Source of the DNA: Tubiluchus corallicola
Lineage: Eukaryota; Priapulida; Priapulimorpha; Priapulimorphida; Tubiluchidae
Direction of reading: 5' to 3'
Assembly: GCA_030141605.1 (NCBI GenBank)
Contig: JAQGDQ010000475.1
Coordinates: 10,001 to 74,000, forward strand
Length of the DNA stretch: 64,000 nt
Of the stretch, positions 11,606-22,952 are shown in pieces. The translations under genes were made by a program, and so were the position numbers. Numbering within the stretch: position 1 is the first letter of the stretch; each line of letters opens with the position of its first letter. Under the pieces are notes generated by a model. It did not search any database. It had not been told where the DNA came from and saw nothing but the letters and a program-made list of their open reading frames with translations.

Positions 11606-12390
11606 CTGCCATTGGTTCTGTGTTTTTTACTCATTCGTCTTTTCTCTTCCTTTCTCTTCTCTTCCCTTTTCTCTCCCTTCTCTTCTCTCTTGTTTTCTCT
11701 TCCCTTCTCTTCTCTTCTCTTCTCTTCCCTTTTCTCTTCCCTTCTCTTCTCTCTTGTTTTCTCTTCTCTTCTCTTCTCTTCTCTTCTCTTCTCTTCTCTT
11801 CTCTTCTCTTCTCTTCTCTTCTGTTCTGTTCTGTTCTGTTCTGTTCTGTTCTGTTCTGTTCTGTTCTGTTCTGTTCTGTTCTGTTCTGTTCTGTTCTGTT
11901 CTGTTCTGTTCTGTTCTGTTCTGTTCTGTTCTGTTCTGTTCTGTTCTGTTCTGTTCTGTTCTGTTCTGTTCTGTTCTGTTCTGTTCTGTTCTGTTCTGTT
12001 CTGTTCTGTTCTGTTCTGTTCTGTTCTGTTCTGTTCTGTTCTGTTCTGTTCTGTTCTGTTCTCTTTTCTCTTCTCTTCTCTTCTCTCTTCTTCCTCTTCC
12101 CCTCTCCTTCTCCTCTCCTCTCCTCTCCCCTCTTTTCTCTTCTCTTCTCTTCTCGTGTCTTCTCCTCTCCTGTCCTCCCCTCCCTCTCCCCTCTTCTCTT
12201 CTCGTGTCTTCTCCTCTCCTGTCCTCCCCTCTCCCCTCTTATCTTCTCTTTTCTTCTCTCTTCTTCTCCTCCCTCTTCTCCTCTCCTTTCTCTTATCTCA
12301 TCGACTCTTTCCTCTTCTCTCACCTCTGTTCCGCTTTCCTTCGCTCCTTCCTCCTCGCCCCTTTTCTTCTTTTCTTTTTTTTCTTTCCCT
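11606..12390. repeat. Polypyrimidine satellite: (TCTTC)n, (TTCTG)n and degenerate CT
   Basis: TTCTC units give way at 11820 to about 48 uninterrupted TTCTG pentamers ending near 12060, then degenerate CTCC/TTCT sequence to 12390. Immediately before the array lies CATTGGTTCTGTGTTTTTTA, which recurs before the second array at 12850. Long ORFs on both strands (SLLFS/REEKR type) are consequences of a five-base unit with no stops. Confidence 0.98.
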
Positions 12391-12499
12391 TTCTTAGAAA
12401 TTATTTTTACTGACTGTTCACTGTGTGTCGTGCAGCCATTCCTGATATTTTTCCATTTTTATATTTATATTTTACATTTCACAGTTGAACTGAGTATCC

Positions 12500-12745
12500 A
12501 TGGAAACAACAGCACGTCCCTCTTGCGTTCTTCCGTCCATCAGCTGCATGCTGAACGACTTCCCTTCCCTGCCACCACGAAATGAGTGCACGGGGTTTGA
12601 GGGTTCAATTCGACCACTGACCACACAAGAGTGGACAGCCTCCAGTTTTAACAGTAATCCGGACGAGCTGACTCAGTATGGTAATTGGTGGCCAACGCCA
12701 GAAGTACCGAGCGAGACAGATGCTGTTTATAAGGAGCAGTCAGAG
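12500..12745 (+). CDS. Probable first coding exon of the zinc-finger gene
   Basis: ATG at 12500 opens 82 codons ending exactly at a donor, GAG|GTAAGA, in phase 0. An in-frame TGA nine bases upstream makes this ATG the first possible start, and TTTCACAG at 12484 could be the acceptor of a 5' UTR exon. The peptide is acidic and rich in S, T, P and N (for example SFNSNPDELTQYGNWWPTPE), in the style of a transactivation region. The next plus-strand phase-0 acceptor with a long open exon is at 20792, whose product is similarly acidic and N/Y-rich, so I join them. The join is inferred; the exon could belong to an unseen gene. Confidence 0.5.
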
Positions 12746-12848
12746 GTAAGAGGTGAACATACTACACCGTCTCTACTTCAAAAGTGCAAATAGTGAATTT
12801 GTTTGTGAAAAAAGTAGTTCCAAGAGTAGTGAAGGTAATCTTCGCTCC

Positions 12849-13833
12849 CATTGGTTCTGTGTTTTTTCTCATTCGTCTCTTCTCTTCTCTTCTCTTCTCT
12901 TCTCTTCTCTTCTCTCTTCTCTTCTCTTCTCTTCTCTTCTCTTCTCTCTTCTCTTCTCTTCTCTCTTCTCTTCTCTTCTCTTCTCTCTTCTCTTCTCTTT
13001 CTCTTCTCTTCTCTTCTCTTCTCTTCTCTTCTCTTCTCTTCTCTTCTCTTCTCTTCTCTTCTCTTCTCTTCTCTTCTCTCTTTTCTTCTCTTCTCTCTTC
13101 TCTTCTCTTCTCTTCTCTTCTCTTCTCTCTTCTCTTCTCTTCTCTTCTCTCTTTTCTTCTCTTCTCTCTTCTCTTCTCTCTTCTCTTCTCTTCTCTCTTT
13201 CTCTTCTCTTCTCTCTCTCTTCTCTTCTCTTCTCTTCTCTCTTCTCTTCTCTTCTCTTCTCTTCTCTTCTCTTCTCTCTCTTCTCTTCTCTTCTCTTCTC
13301 TTCTCTTCTCTTCTCTTCTCTTCTCTTCTCTCTTTTCTTCTCTTCTCTTCTCTGCTCTCTCTGCTCTTCTCTTTTCTTCTCTTCTCTTCTCTTCTCTTCT
13401 CTTCTCTCTTCTCTCTTCTCTCTTCTCTTCTCTCTTCTCTTCTCTTCTCTTCTCTTCTCTTCTCTTCTCTTCTCTTCTCTTCTCTTCTCTTCTCTTCTCT
13501 TCTCTTTTTCTTCTCTTCTCTTCTCTTCTCTTCTCTTTTCTTCTCTTCTCTTCTCTTCTCTTCTCTTCTCTTTTCTCTCCTCTTCTCTTCGCTTCTCTTC
13601 TCTTCTCTTCTCTTCTCTTCTCTTCTCTTTCTCTTCTCTTCTCTTCTCTTCTCTCTTCTCTTCTCTCTTTTCTTCTCTTCTCTCTTCTCTTCTCTTCTCT
13701 TCTCTTCTCTTCTCTCTTCTCTCTTCTCTTCTCTCTTCTCTTCTCTTCTCTTCTCTTCTCTTCTCTTCTCTCTTTTCTTCTGTTCTTTTCTCTTCTCTTT
13801 CCTTTTCTCTTCTCTTCTCTTCTCTTTTCTTCA
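12849..13833. repeat. Second polypyrimidine satellite, (TTCTC)n, about 960 bp
   Basis: Nearly uniform TTCTC pentamers with occasional TTCTCTC or TTTTC units that shift register. It starts after CCCATTGGTTCTGTGTTTTT, the same lead-in as the array at 11606. It would lie in intron 1 of the zinc-finger gene. All ORFs within are repeat artefacts. Confidence 0.98.
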
Positions 13834-14270
13834 GTCTCATCTCAGAAGTCCAGGAGGTGATTTCAAAGGTTCAAAAGTGGGCAGAAGTGCAGCAAGCGTT
13901 CTCAAAACTGCTAAAGAATAAATAAGTTGTGCAAAATGTGAAATCGATTTACGGTGAGCATCAGTTTTACCTCAAGTGTGCAGAAATGGAATCAACTTAC
14001 AACAAACAACTGCTTTTGTCTTTTGCGAATTTGATTTCATCTTTTGCGCTTTTGAAATCGCTCTTTGCAGAATTAGTCATCCACTTTTCTGCGTTCCTGA
14101 GCTTATTTGAAATCACTTTTTGTACTTTTTAAGCGAAGAATGTGTAATTTGTTTAGTTGCCTAAAGTACGGAAGCTCAAAATCATACACCTGTGGCCAGT
14201 TGTTATGGTGTCCATTAGTGTAGATTTTTGGAATGAAATTTCAAGTCAAAACGTGTTAAAAATGGCCTGC
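13834..14270. other. Intronic or intergenic, nothing recognised
   Basis: Several loosely similar phrases (GATTTCAAA, GAAATCGATTT, GAAATCACTTTT) recur in both orientations. No gene is supportable; the 60-67 codon frames lack motifs. Confidence 0.4.
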
Positions 14271-14605
14271 ACCACTTTACCCATTATTCAGGAGCGTGTT
14301 AAAGCACAAGAAATTCCCTCTACTTACATAAAGCTTAAAAATTCGGCGTGAAATTTTATACCTTACATACTGCCTTTTTGCATACAGGATTTTTCGGCAG
14401 TAACGCTGTATAAAACATGTAAAATTTAAAATCCCGCGATGATCGTTACACGCAGCCATTTAAAGCAAGTTTAGATAGCATTACGTGAAATTTGAAAAAA
14501 ATAATCGTAGCATTCGTAGCACACAAGTCACCAACTAAGTAAAATTTTAAATTACTGTATCTTGAGTGTAAAACTAAAAATACATTTCTTGGTTTGTGAG
14601 TGGTA
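14271..14605 (-). mobile_element. Copy of the inverted-repeat DNA element
   Basis: Shares AAGCTTAAAAATTC, TTTTATACCTTACATACTGC, CATTCGTAGCACACA and AACTAAGTAAAATTTTAAA with the elements at 7300-8300 and 46100-46640. Its last recognisable bases (TTCTTGGTTTGTGAGTGG) run directly into the first LRR gene copy. Confidence 0.65.
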
Positions 14606-15378
14606 GTACGCGAATAGATCAAGGTTGCAATTCAATCACTATATCCACGTGTCAAATAACTCCGGTGACACAATTTCAATGCTCGATAGTTTGCGATGGC
14701 AAGCAAATGGACTTGGATTCCACAAAACTGGAGGAAATATCAAATTCGGTGCCATATCCAGGTTTTGGTCTCACCCTGTGGTTAAGAATCGTCTGGCTTA
14801 AAGCGAAAAGTTTGCCAAATTATTTTTTGGCAGGCAAGGAGGTTAAAAGCCTGGTAATCGAAGGCGGAAACATGGACGACCTCGGAGAAAACTTTACACA
14901 CGGCTCGGCTGAAAATGTCCAATTGAGTTACATTAAAGGAATGAAAGTGATTCACCCCAAAGCATTTTACAATATGCATCGTTTAGAGTTGTTCAAATTG
15001 AAGCAATGCACAGATCTAATAACAGCCAACCTCGATCTTTCAAGCAATCCTAACATTCGCGCCATCTTTATCCAGCAGACGAACATACATCGCATGACAA
15101 AACCGCTCCTTCATAGAAACAATAACTTTCGTAACATACAATTCATGTTGAAACAAAGCAGATTGCTCTGCGACTGCGAAGCCATCTGGATGATGCAAGT
15201 AAAATGGAAGAAATACGTAGTGGATTGCTGGAAGCCACGATTATACAGTTCACTAAAAATTTCAGACTTTAACTGCAACTTAAATAACATCAGGGCTCTT
15301 TTCGATGGAGGAACTTCGACAACACAGACAAACATATTCTTGACATTCCTTTTGACAATCTGTACCAGCATAATATGA
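14596..15378 (+). pseudogene. LRR protein gene, paralog 1, 5'-truncated
   Basis: An open frame of 260 codons with no ATG before the conserved part; an in-frame TAA lies about 20 bp upstream. Homology with paralog 2 starts near 14625, exactly after a mobile-element end, so the signal peptide present in paralog 2 is missing. Organisation: cysteine-rich N-cap (C-x5-C, then CSIVCDGKQMDL), four or five degenerate LRRs, LRRCT-type C-cap (LLCDCEAIWMMQVKW...DCWKPRL...FNC), then a hydrophobic tail TNIFLTFLLTICTSII after a small-residue stretch, suggesting a GPI-anchor signal. Apart from the missing start the frame is intact, so an unseen upstream exon could rescue it. Confidence 0.6.
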
Positions 15379-15399
15379 ACGGAATTTGGTTTTAGTGAA

Positions 15400-15645
15400 G
15401 TTTAAACAAAGTACATGTCACTTAGTATGCATGGTTTCACGTTACTGGTGTCTTTTAAACTTAGAAAAATATAACAAAGAACTTTGGTAAAACTATTTTT
15501 AAAGCATAAGGCAAAAAGTATTGTTAAAACGAAGTACATGTCACTTAGTATGCATGGTTTTACGTTACTGGTGTCATTTAAACTTAGAAAAATATAACAA
15601 AAAAATTTGGTAAAACTATTTTTAAAGCATAAGGCAATCTGTATT
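15400..15645 (+). repeat. Tandem duplication within LRR paralog 1 3' UTR
   Basis: A unit of roughly 120 bp with AAGTACATGTCACTTAGTAT and GGTAAAACTATTTTTAAAGC is present twice in a row. Paralog 2 has the start of one such unit after its coding region. Confidence 0.9.
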
Positions 15646-15875
15646 GTCAGTGTATAGAAATTTTCACGCACAGTGGAGTGGTAGCTGCCATTCACCTGAA
15701 AATCATGACGTAATTCTAATGCCTCATGACTTTTCGCAAGCACACCTTGGCTTTCTGTAAGCGTGCGCTGCTTCAACTAAAACCGCCATAAGCAAAATGA
15801 AGAACCAACAGTGATGTAACGTTACAAATATCTTTATTATTCATATTGCTCCAATCAAGTGGACTAAATGAGAGA

Positions 15876-16028
15876 TTAATGAGATGGCTGGTGTTGCATA
15901 GCAGGATCTAACTTTTTGAATCGAGGTTCAGTTTTTGACAGACTGACTCTCGTGCCTCCGTGAACGCCAAGGCGGTTTCGGGCTTTTGTCCTGACTGTCA
16001 CCATTGTTGAAAAGCTTTCTTCACACAG
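15876..16028 (-). mobile_element. hAT-type transposase C-terminal remnant
   Basis: A stop-terminated frame of 50 codons reads LCEESFSTMVTVRTKARNRL, continues through RVSLSKTEPRFKKL and ends in QPSH. The CE.sFS.m..iktK.RNRL...LrvsLs...PRi..L...qpSH pattern matches the C-terminal dimerisation region of hAT transposases and domesticated relatives (ZBED5/FAM200-like). Upstream catalytic regions were not found, so this is a fragment. Confidence 0.65.
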
Positions 16029-16595
16029 GGTCAAAATTCACTGAAAGCTTTACAGTGGACAAGGGTCATGACCTCGACCAATAACAATGAATTGTTGGCA
16101 CTGTCAACAGAGATGTGTGAACTACCTGCTGATTATTATATAACACTTTTTTTAAAATTGTCTAAGAGGCTCCTCAGGTACATCTTGTAGTGTTCACTGG
16201 TACCCCCAAGAGATACTATTACGACAGGTTGGGAACTGAGGGGTTCCCAAACTGATGTAATTATAGGAAACCAGGTAAAACAAAACATAGAAGTACACGG
16301 AACAAAAGCTCTAGGAATTCACGTTGTTTATTAGCGCATATTATGCTCCCTCTTGTGGGATTGGAAAACGCAAAACTGTGTAAAATGCTTATTATTCTTC
16401 TAACTCTGGTTACAGTGGTTTGTTTTCCCACCCAACAGAATGCAGACTTTGCTTGGTGCTAAACCAATTGTTTGCTGGTTGTTGTGATCTTTGCCTGAAT
16501 CTGGTGCAGAAGGTGCAAGTTTTGTTTTCTTTACACAAGAACCTCTTTCTAAGTTGTTGTTCCATCTGACACTTTGAATTTCATTCTCTGATTGT
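16029..16595. other. Region beside the hAT remnant
   Basis: May contain decayed upstream parts of the hAT element, but no readable frame was found. Confidence 0.35.
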
Positions 16596-16862
16596 TTGAT
16601 AATATAATTTATTTTATGCCTTGGTAGGTAGAGTCATAATTGTGCTAATTAGTTCTTTGGGCTTAATTTATAGCATTGAAAATGACAGTTGGTATCGAAA
16701 CAATCGTCTGCAGCAATAAAACAACATGTTTAATGATATAATTTATTTTATGCCTTGGTAGGTAGTGTCATAATTCTGCTAATTATTTGTTTAGGCTTGA
16801 TTTATAGCATTGAAAATGACAGTTGGTATCGAAACAATCGTCTGCAGCAATAAACAACATAT
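16596..16862. repeat. Tandem duplication of about 130 bp
   Basis: Two adjacent copies run from TTATTTTATGCCTTGGTAGG to GTCTGCAGCAATAAA, with a handful of substitutions. Confidence 0.9.
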
Positions 16863-17284
16863 TGAAACTGCATTAATTGTTAAAAGAGAACAGCTTGGCA
16901 TTAATACTGATGAATCATACATGCGGGTATGATGATAAGAAGTTCATGTTGCCTTTGATTTTTTGTAGGAAACAACGTTTTTTGCCATGCACTTTTGAGC
17001 TTAAAATGGTGTAACCTGAACTAAATGAGTGGAAAATAAACAGGCCAATTTGAAAGGACAGCATCATCAGCACACCTCTGCAAACTTTCAAAAGCGTTAC
17101 AGACAAGCTCGTTCCTTCTGTTTAAGAAACCTATGCATGCAAACCATCTCACATATTGTTCCCACTGCCCCCATGTACCCATGTCAATTCAAGGACCAAA
17201 TTAAGAATTTCATGTTAAGGGCTTATTACAAAGTACAGCATGCATAAAATTCGTACATAGAGCAAACTTGTAACTTTCATACTA
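16863..17284. other. Nothing recognised
   Basis: Short frames on both strands (16915-17247) show no family motif. Confidence 0.4.
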
Positions 17285-17995
17285 GACTAGCAAAGGCTCC
17301 GCAAAAAATTTTGCGTATAAATACACTTATAATCAATAATACGTAATCATCCTACATAGTCCTCACTTATAACGCAAAGTCAGCAGCAGCTTTTACTGAA
17401 TTAAAGTTATAGGCAGAGTATAATGGATGACGTCAGAACAATGAAAAAATTGCCAAAAATAGAGCATCTAATTAACTCGTCGGTACTCCTCTTGGTAGAC
17501 GTGTCCTAAAATATAGCCCACAACATCGTGTAGCCCTGTTCTTCCTCTTTCTATAGAGCCATATATCTCCTTCCGAGAGTCCCACCAGGTGCCACTAGAA
17601 CGTTTTTTCTGCAGGCTGTTTGACAAAAATTTCGAAAAAATCGCTAGTCGGGTCCGGGAAAACACCGTTGCGGGACACCGTGGCCCTCTCGCGAATTCTA
17701 AATATGCCTACTACACTCACTGCTGAACGGGCTATCTATCCATAGCCAGCACCACCCATGGCCCGTTCCCATTGTCCAAAAATAAGAGGTATGAGTTTTG
17801 CAAAAAACGGCCAAAAATGGCCATTTTTCGAGGTTTTTTTTAGCCCCCCCCCCAACGTTTGTCCCGGTGAACCCGATTCGAAAAATAAACCCGCAATGGC
17901 ACGATACTAGATCGAGACATTTCTTTTGATGTATAGATCACCGCAAATAGTGCTGCCGTCAGAACTGTAGCCTTGACTCTTACATATATATACGA
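17285..17995 (+). repeat. Dispersed repeat family A, copy 1
   Basis: Matches 26090-26870 (inverted), 49445-49870, 52200-52390 and 58225-58800. Shared landmarks are ACTAGCAAAGGC, AGTATAATGGATGA, CTCTCGCGAATTCTAAATAT, a run of nine Cs, and GATCACCGCAAATAGTGC, ending in a TA-rich run. Copies are 200-800 bp and non-coding. The TA-rich end suggests a preference for TA-type targets. Confidence 0.85.
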
Positions 17996-18134
17996 CGACA
18001 TAACTAAACAATTGTTGTCATTAGTAACGACTGTGAAACTGCTTGTATTCCCTAGTAATTATTGACATGACTACATGTCACAACATGCTGTCATCCTGCT
18101 TTAGGAGAACAAGAAACTTCCAGCAACGCAGGTG

Positions 18135-19133
18135 ATGGCACTAATACCCCCAAACAGCAGTTCTGTGAAAGTTTTCTGCCTCATTTTTGTTGCACTGGAT
18201 GTCAGCACGTATACGAGCATATATGAAGATTGCAACTTCACTATATCCACGTGTAATGTAACTAAAATATGGAAATTATATTGCACGATAGATTGCGATG
18301 GCAAGCAAATGGACTTGGATTCCACAAAACTGGAGGAAATATCAAATTCGGTCCCATATCCAGGTTTTGGTCTTAAACTGAATTTAAGAATCACCTCGTT
18401 TAAAGCGAAAAGTTTGCCAAATAATTTTTTGGAAGGCAAGCATGTTAACACCCTGGCAATCGCACATGGCCACATGGACGACCTCGGAGAAAACTTTACG
18501 CAAGGCTCGGCTACATATGTCCATTTGAACTACATTAAAGGAATGAAAGTGATTCACCCCAAAGCATTTTACAATATGCATCGTTTAGAGTTTCTTCAAT
18601 TGAAGCTCTGCAAAAGTCTCACAACTGCAAACCTCGATTTTTCAAACAATCCTAAATTTCGATACATCACTATCTCGTTCACGAAAATAAGTCGCATGAC
18701 AAAACCACTCCTGCACAGAAACAATAGCTTTCTTAACGTGAAATTCTATTTGCAAAGCAGCAGATTAGTTTGTGACTGCGATGCTATCTGGATAATGCAA
18801 GTAAAATGGAAGAAAGTTCGGGTGGACTGCTACAAGCCACGAATATACAATCCACTAAAAATTTCAGACTTTAACTGCAGCTTAAATAACATCAGGGCTC
18901 TTATCCATGGAGGAACTTCAACAACACAGACAAACATATTCTTGACAATACTTTTGACAATCTGTACCAGCAAATATGAACGGAATTTGGCTTTAGTGAA
19001 GTTTAAACAAAGTACATGTCACTTAGTATGCATGGTTTTACGTTACTGGTGTCATTTAAACTTAGAAAAATATAAGAAAGAAATTTGGTGGGTGGGTCAA
19101 CGACATTTAAATAATCAATATTTTTTTTTCTAG
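18135..19133 (+). CDS. LRR protein, paralog 2 (secreted, probably GPI-anchored in ancestral form)
   Basis: ATG at 18135 opens 332 codons in one exon. The N-terminus has a hydrophobic stretch (VKVFCLIFVALDV) typical of a signal peptide. Next come an N-cap with spaced cysteines (CNFTIST-C, YCTIDCDGKQMDL), degenerate LRRs from about residue 75 to 200, and an LRRCT-like cap (LVCDCDAIWIMQVKWKKVRV, DCYKPRI, DFNC). After that, GGTSTTQTNIFLTILLTICT resembles a GPI signal. Paralog 1 stops right after this; here one base is missing in AGCA(T)AATATGA, so translation runs another 50 or so residues through former 3' UTR. The architecture (N-cap, LRRs, C-cap, GPI) resembles cell-surface recognition proteins, but no named family was identified. 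Confidence 0.7.
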   Translation: MALIPPNSSSVKVFCLIFVALDVSTYTSIYEDCNFTISTCNVTKIWKLYCTIDCDGKQMDLDSTKLEEISNSVPYPGFGLKLNLRITSFKAKSLPNNFLEGKHVNTLAIAHGHMDDLGENFTQGSATYVHLNYIKGMKVIHPKAFYNMHRLEFLQLKLCKSLTTANLDFSNNPKFRYITISFTKISRMTKPLLHRNNSFLNVKFYLQSSRLVCDCDAIWIMQVKWKKVRVDCYKPRIYNPLKISDFNCSLNNIRALIHGGTSTTQTNIFLTILLTICTSKYERNLALVKFKQSTCHLVCMVLRYWCHLNLEKYKKEIWWVGQRHLNNQYFFF

Positions 19134-19234
19134 TTACATAAGTTTTTCAAGCAGGTAAGAGAAATGCTAAGTAACATAATTTTGCATAGAAAGTTTTTTG
19201 GGACATAGTTTAGCATTTCCTCTTCTTCCTCTGA

Positions 19235-19400
19235 TTTACGTGGCGTAGTGACGTCATGTAATGGCGCCGTGGGAACAATAGTGCGAGAGATTTAAAATGA
19301 AAACAAACGAAAATTCCTTTTAACGCGAGCACCATATACGCTTAAAATTGCTATAACGTAATATAATTTTTTATAGCGATTTTCTGAAACCTTCTACAGA
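19235..19400 (+). mobile_element. Half copy of the inverted-repeat DNA element
   Basis: GTGACGTCATGTAATGGCGC followed by TTTAAAATGAAAACAAAC matches the left arm at 7420-7500. The right arm is absent. Confidence 0.65.
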
Positions 19401-20702
<1,302 letters not shown>

Positions 20703-20791
20703 AAGATTTTTATATTAATTTTACTTTGGGTGCTACGAAACACGTGCACATTATGTATTATTTCATAACATGGTCACACATCTAGTTTCAG

Positions 20792-22952
20792 GCTCAAGTG
20801 CACAGTGGCTTCCCTGAAATAGGTGCACGACAAGTTGATTATGTGTATCAGGAAAAACCCATGGACATTGCCGATCATGACAACAACAACAACATCGATG
20901 GCTACTACTGGTCGTACTATGATGGCGGTCAGTATCCACAAGAGCTTGGATCGCATGGCGAGCTTCTTCAAGAATTTGACCCAGAGACGTCAGTTGAATT
21001 TATGGTTCGTGACATGTACGCAAGCGAGACATCGGCTATTCACGTTAATGACGCGCAGAGATCTAAGCCCTACACTGCAGTGACGTCATGCCAGACAAGT
21101 GACGTCATAGCACCCGTGGGGGACAAAAATGCAAGAAATCAAAAGGTCTTCCACATTCCGTTCTTGTGGTCGCCCTCAAATGGCAGTAACCTTTTTAAGG
21201 AGAACACAATCCACGCCATCATCCCAAACACCTCACAAGACAGCCAGCCGTTGCAGAATCTGCAAGACGAATCCAGTTTGCCCTTGTGGACGGCGGGACC
21301 ACCTCCGGTGACCCACAAGTTACCAGACGCTTTCCTCGCCGGCGAACAGTCCGACATTTCCACCTTCGAAGACGGTTCTACAGAGTTTCAGCCTCCTATC
21401 TCAACACCAAATCTGCAACTTCTGAGGACAGATGGACGTGTTGAGGTCGTGCAAGCGGAAATGGATGGCAAATTTCAGCAGAAGATACCCCATATCTTCT
21501 GCTTTAGCAAAATGGTGCACTACGGCATACCGTCGTTCTCTTCCGGCGAACGACTGTACAGACATCCAGTTCTTAGGAAAAGGGAAACTTCGCAGAGAGC
21601 AGGCAATCGACAGCAAAGGAAAAAGAAAAAGAGACGACAATATGCTAAGCATAGAGATATCAGAAATGATGCATATTGTTCTACATCGGCTATTCCAGTG
21701 CGTCAAGGCAACCACACATTAAACAATCCTACAGAGTTAAGTACGGAGGAAAATGTTTGCGTTAGTGATTCTCGGGCAAATCCTGCCTCCTCGGTACCAT
21801 CTCCAGTCACCTACACAACTTTGAGACCAATGTCGGCAAAAGAATTTCGTAGGTTACGTAGCACTAAAGGGAACGACAATGCAGGCGATCATACTGATGG
21901 CCCAGAAATAGAACTGCTGGATCATGTTGATTTAGATTTCGTCGGTCGCGTCTCGCCAAGAGTGTTGCCGCAAGTGAGAACATCGAATGCTAATTTGACC
22001 GACCAAACGGGTTCTCTGGCTACGCCGCGAAATCATCTTTTCTCAGACTCACGGACTGCGTTGAACACTCCCTCATTGATGACACCGCAAACACTCATTG
22101 CAGAGTTCAGAACCGAATTTCTAGAAGATCCGTATCCGCAATGCTGCAGTGACTCTAGACAAGAGGCTGCATCTTCAGAGCAAGCACAAGACCAGATTGT
22201 GCAAGAGCTGCGAGATGATAGGCAGTTTTCGGCTCTCTCCGATTGTTCATTTGGTTTATTCTCAACAGAAACCAGATCACTCAATTCCACGCTGACTTTG
22301 CCCGGGGCAACACAAGAGCACACCAATGAGAATGGGTGGCCGCATGACAACATGTCCAGATGCAAAATTCCAGCAGATGTCACTGCTACTTCTGCTTCTG
22401 ATATGCGCGTTGTGGGCATGTCTGTTGACAAACCCGGCTTCGTTGTTCTGGCCAGTAGCGACATTCAGGAAAATGATAATGACGACGAGATAGACAGGCG
22501 GCCAATTATACTGAGAAGAACGCCAAAAGTGCGCAAAAGGAAATCGGCTCCGACTAAAACTCGATATTGGCTAGCCCGTGACAATTCTGGATTGGGTTCG
22601 AATCATCCAACTGCTAGTTTTGCCGATTTTAACAACAACGGTAAACTTTTTGAAAGTGGTAAGAAGAAACATATTACCAGCGCCAGAGATTTTCAAGAAG
22701 TTGTCCCAGGCAGAGCAAAGAGGGGTAGAAACGTTGGATATACACATTTGCGTCAGAAAAAGAATACAGCTGTGGAGAGACAACTAGGGGGCAGGTTGAT
22801 ACCAGTGCTGATGCCCTGGGAACAAGGTTCAAACTTCGATCCACCTATGATCGACGCCAGCTCTCTGAATGGCTTGAAGACGAGCGAAGTCAACCTTCAG
22901 CTGAGCAATGGGGAGGTGCAGACCGTCCACGTGCTGATACAGAGCAACTCAG
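20792..22952 (+). CDS. Zinc-finger gene, large central exon
   Basis: A 2161-bp exon between acceptor TCTAGTTTCAG|GCTCAA (phase 0) and donor AACTCAG|GTATGT (phase 1), open throughout at 720 codons. The product is acidic and low in fixed structure: an N/D/Y-rich start (DHDNNNNIDGYYWSYYDGG), S/T/P-rich middle, a basic cluster QQRKKKKRRQYAKH about residue 270 and a second, RRTPKVRKRKSA, near residue 580. Both basic clusters look like nuclear localisation signals. There is no ATG close to the acceptor, so the start must be in an upstream exon; 12500-12745 fits by phase. Splicing to 25467 creates an Asp codon and continues into C2H2 fingers. It is probably a transcription factor whose regulatory region precedes the DNA-binding domain. 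Confidence 0.8.

Noticed and set aside
11517-12585. Several 230-330 codon ORFs on both strands
   Set aside because: All arise from five-base pyrimidine repeats without stops (LLFSS, CSVLF, REEKR products); no non-repeat coding signal.
12753-13925. Four long ORFs of 320-390 codons
   Set aside because: Same cause: the (TTCTC)n satellite. The ends extend only slightly into unique DNA, with no motif.
14596-19133. LRR genes as variable lymphocyte receptors (VLR)
   Set aside because: N-cap, LRRs, C-cap and GPI-like tail resemble the layout, but LRRs are degenerate, there is no stalk motif and no array of donor cassettes nearby; similarity of plan only.
21139-22787. Minus- and plus-strand ORFs within the large zinc-finger exon
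   Set aside because: Shorter shadows of the 720-codon frame; no acceptor/donor support.
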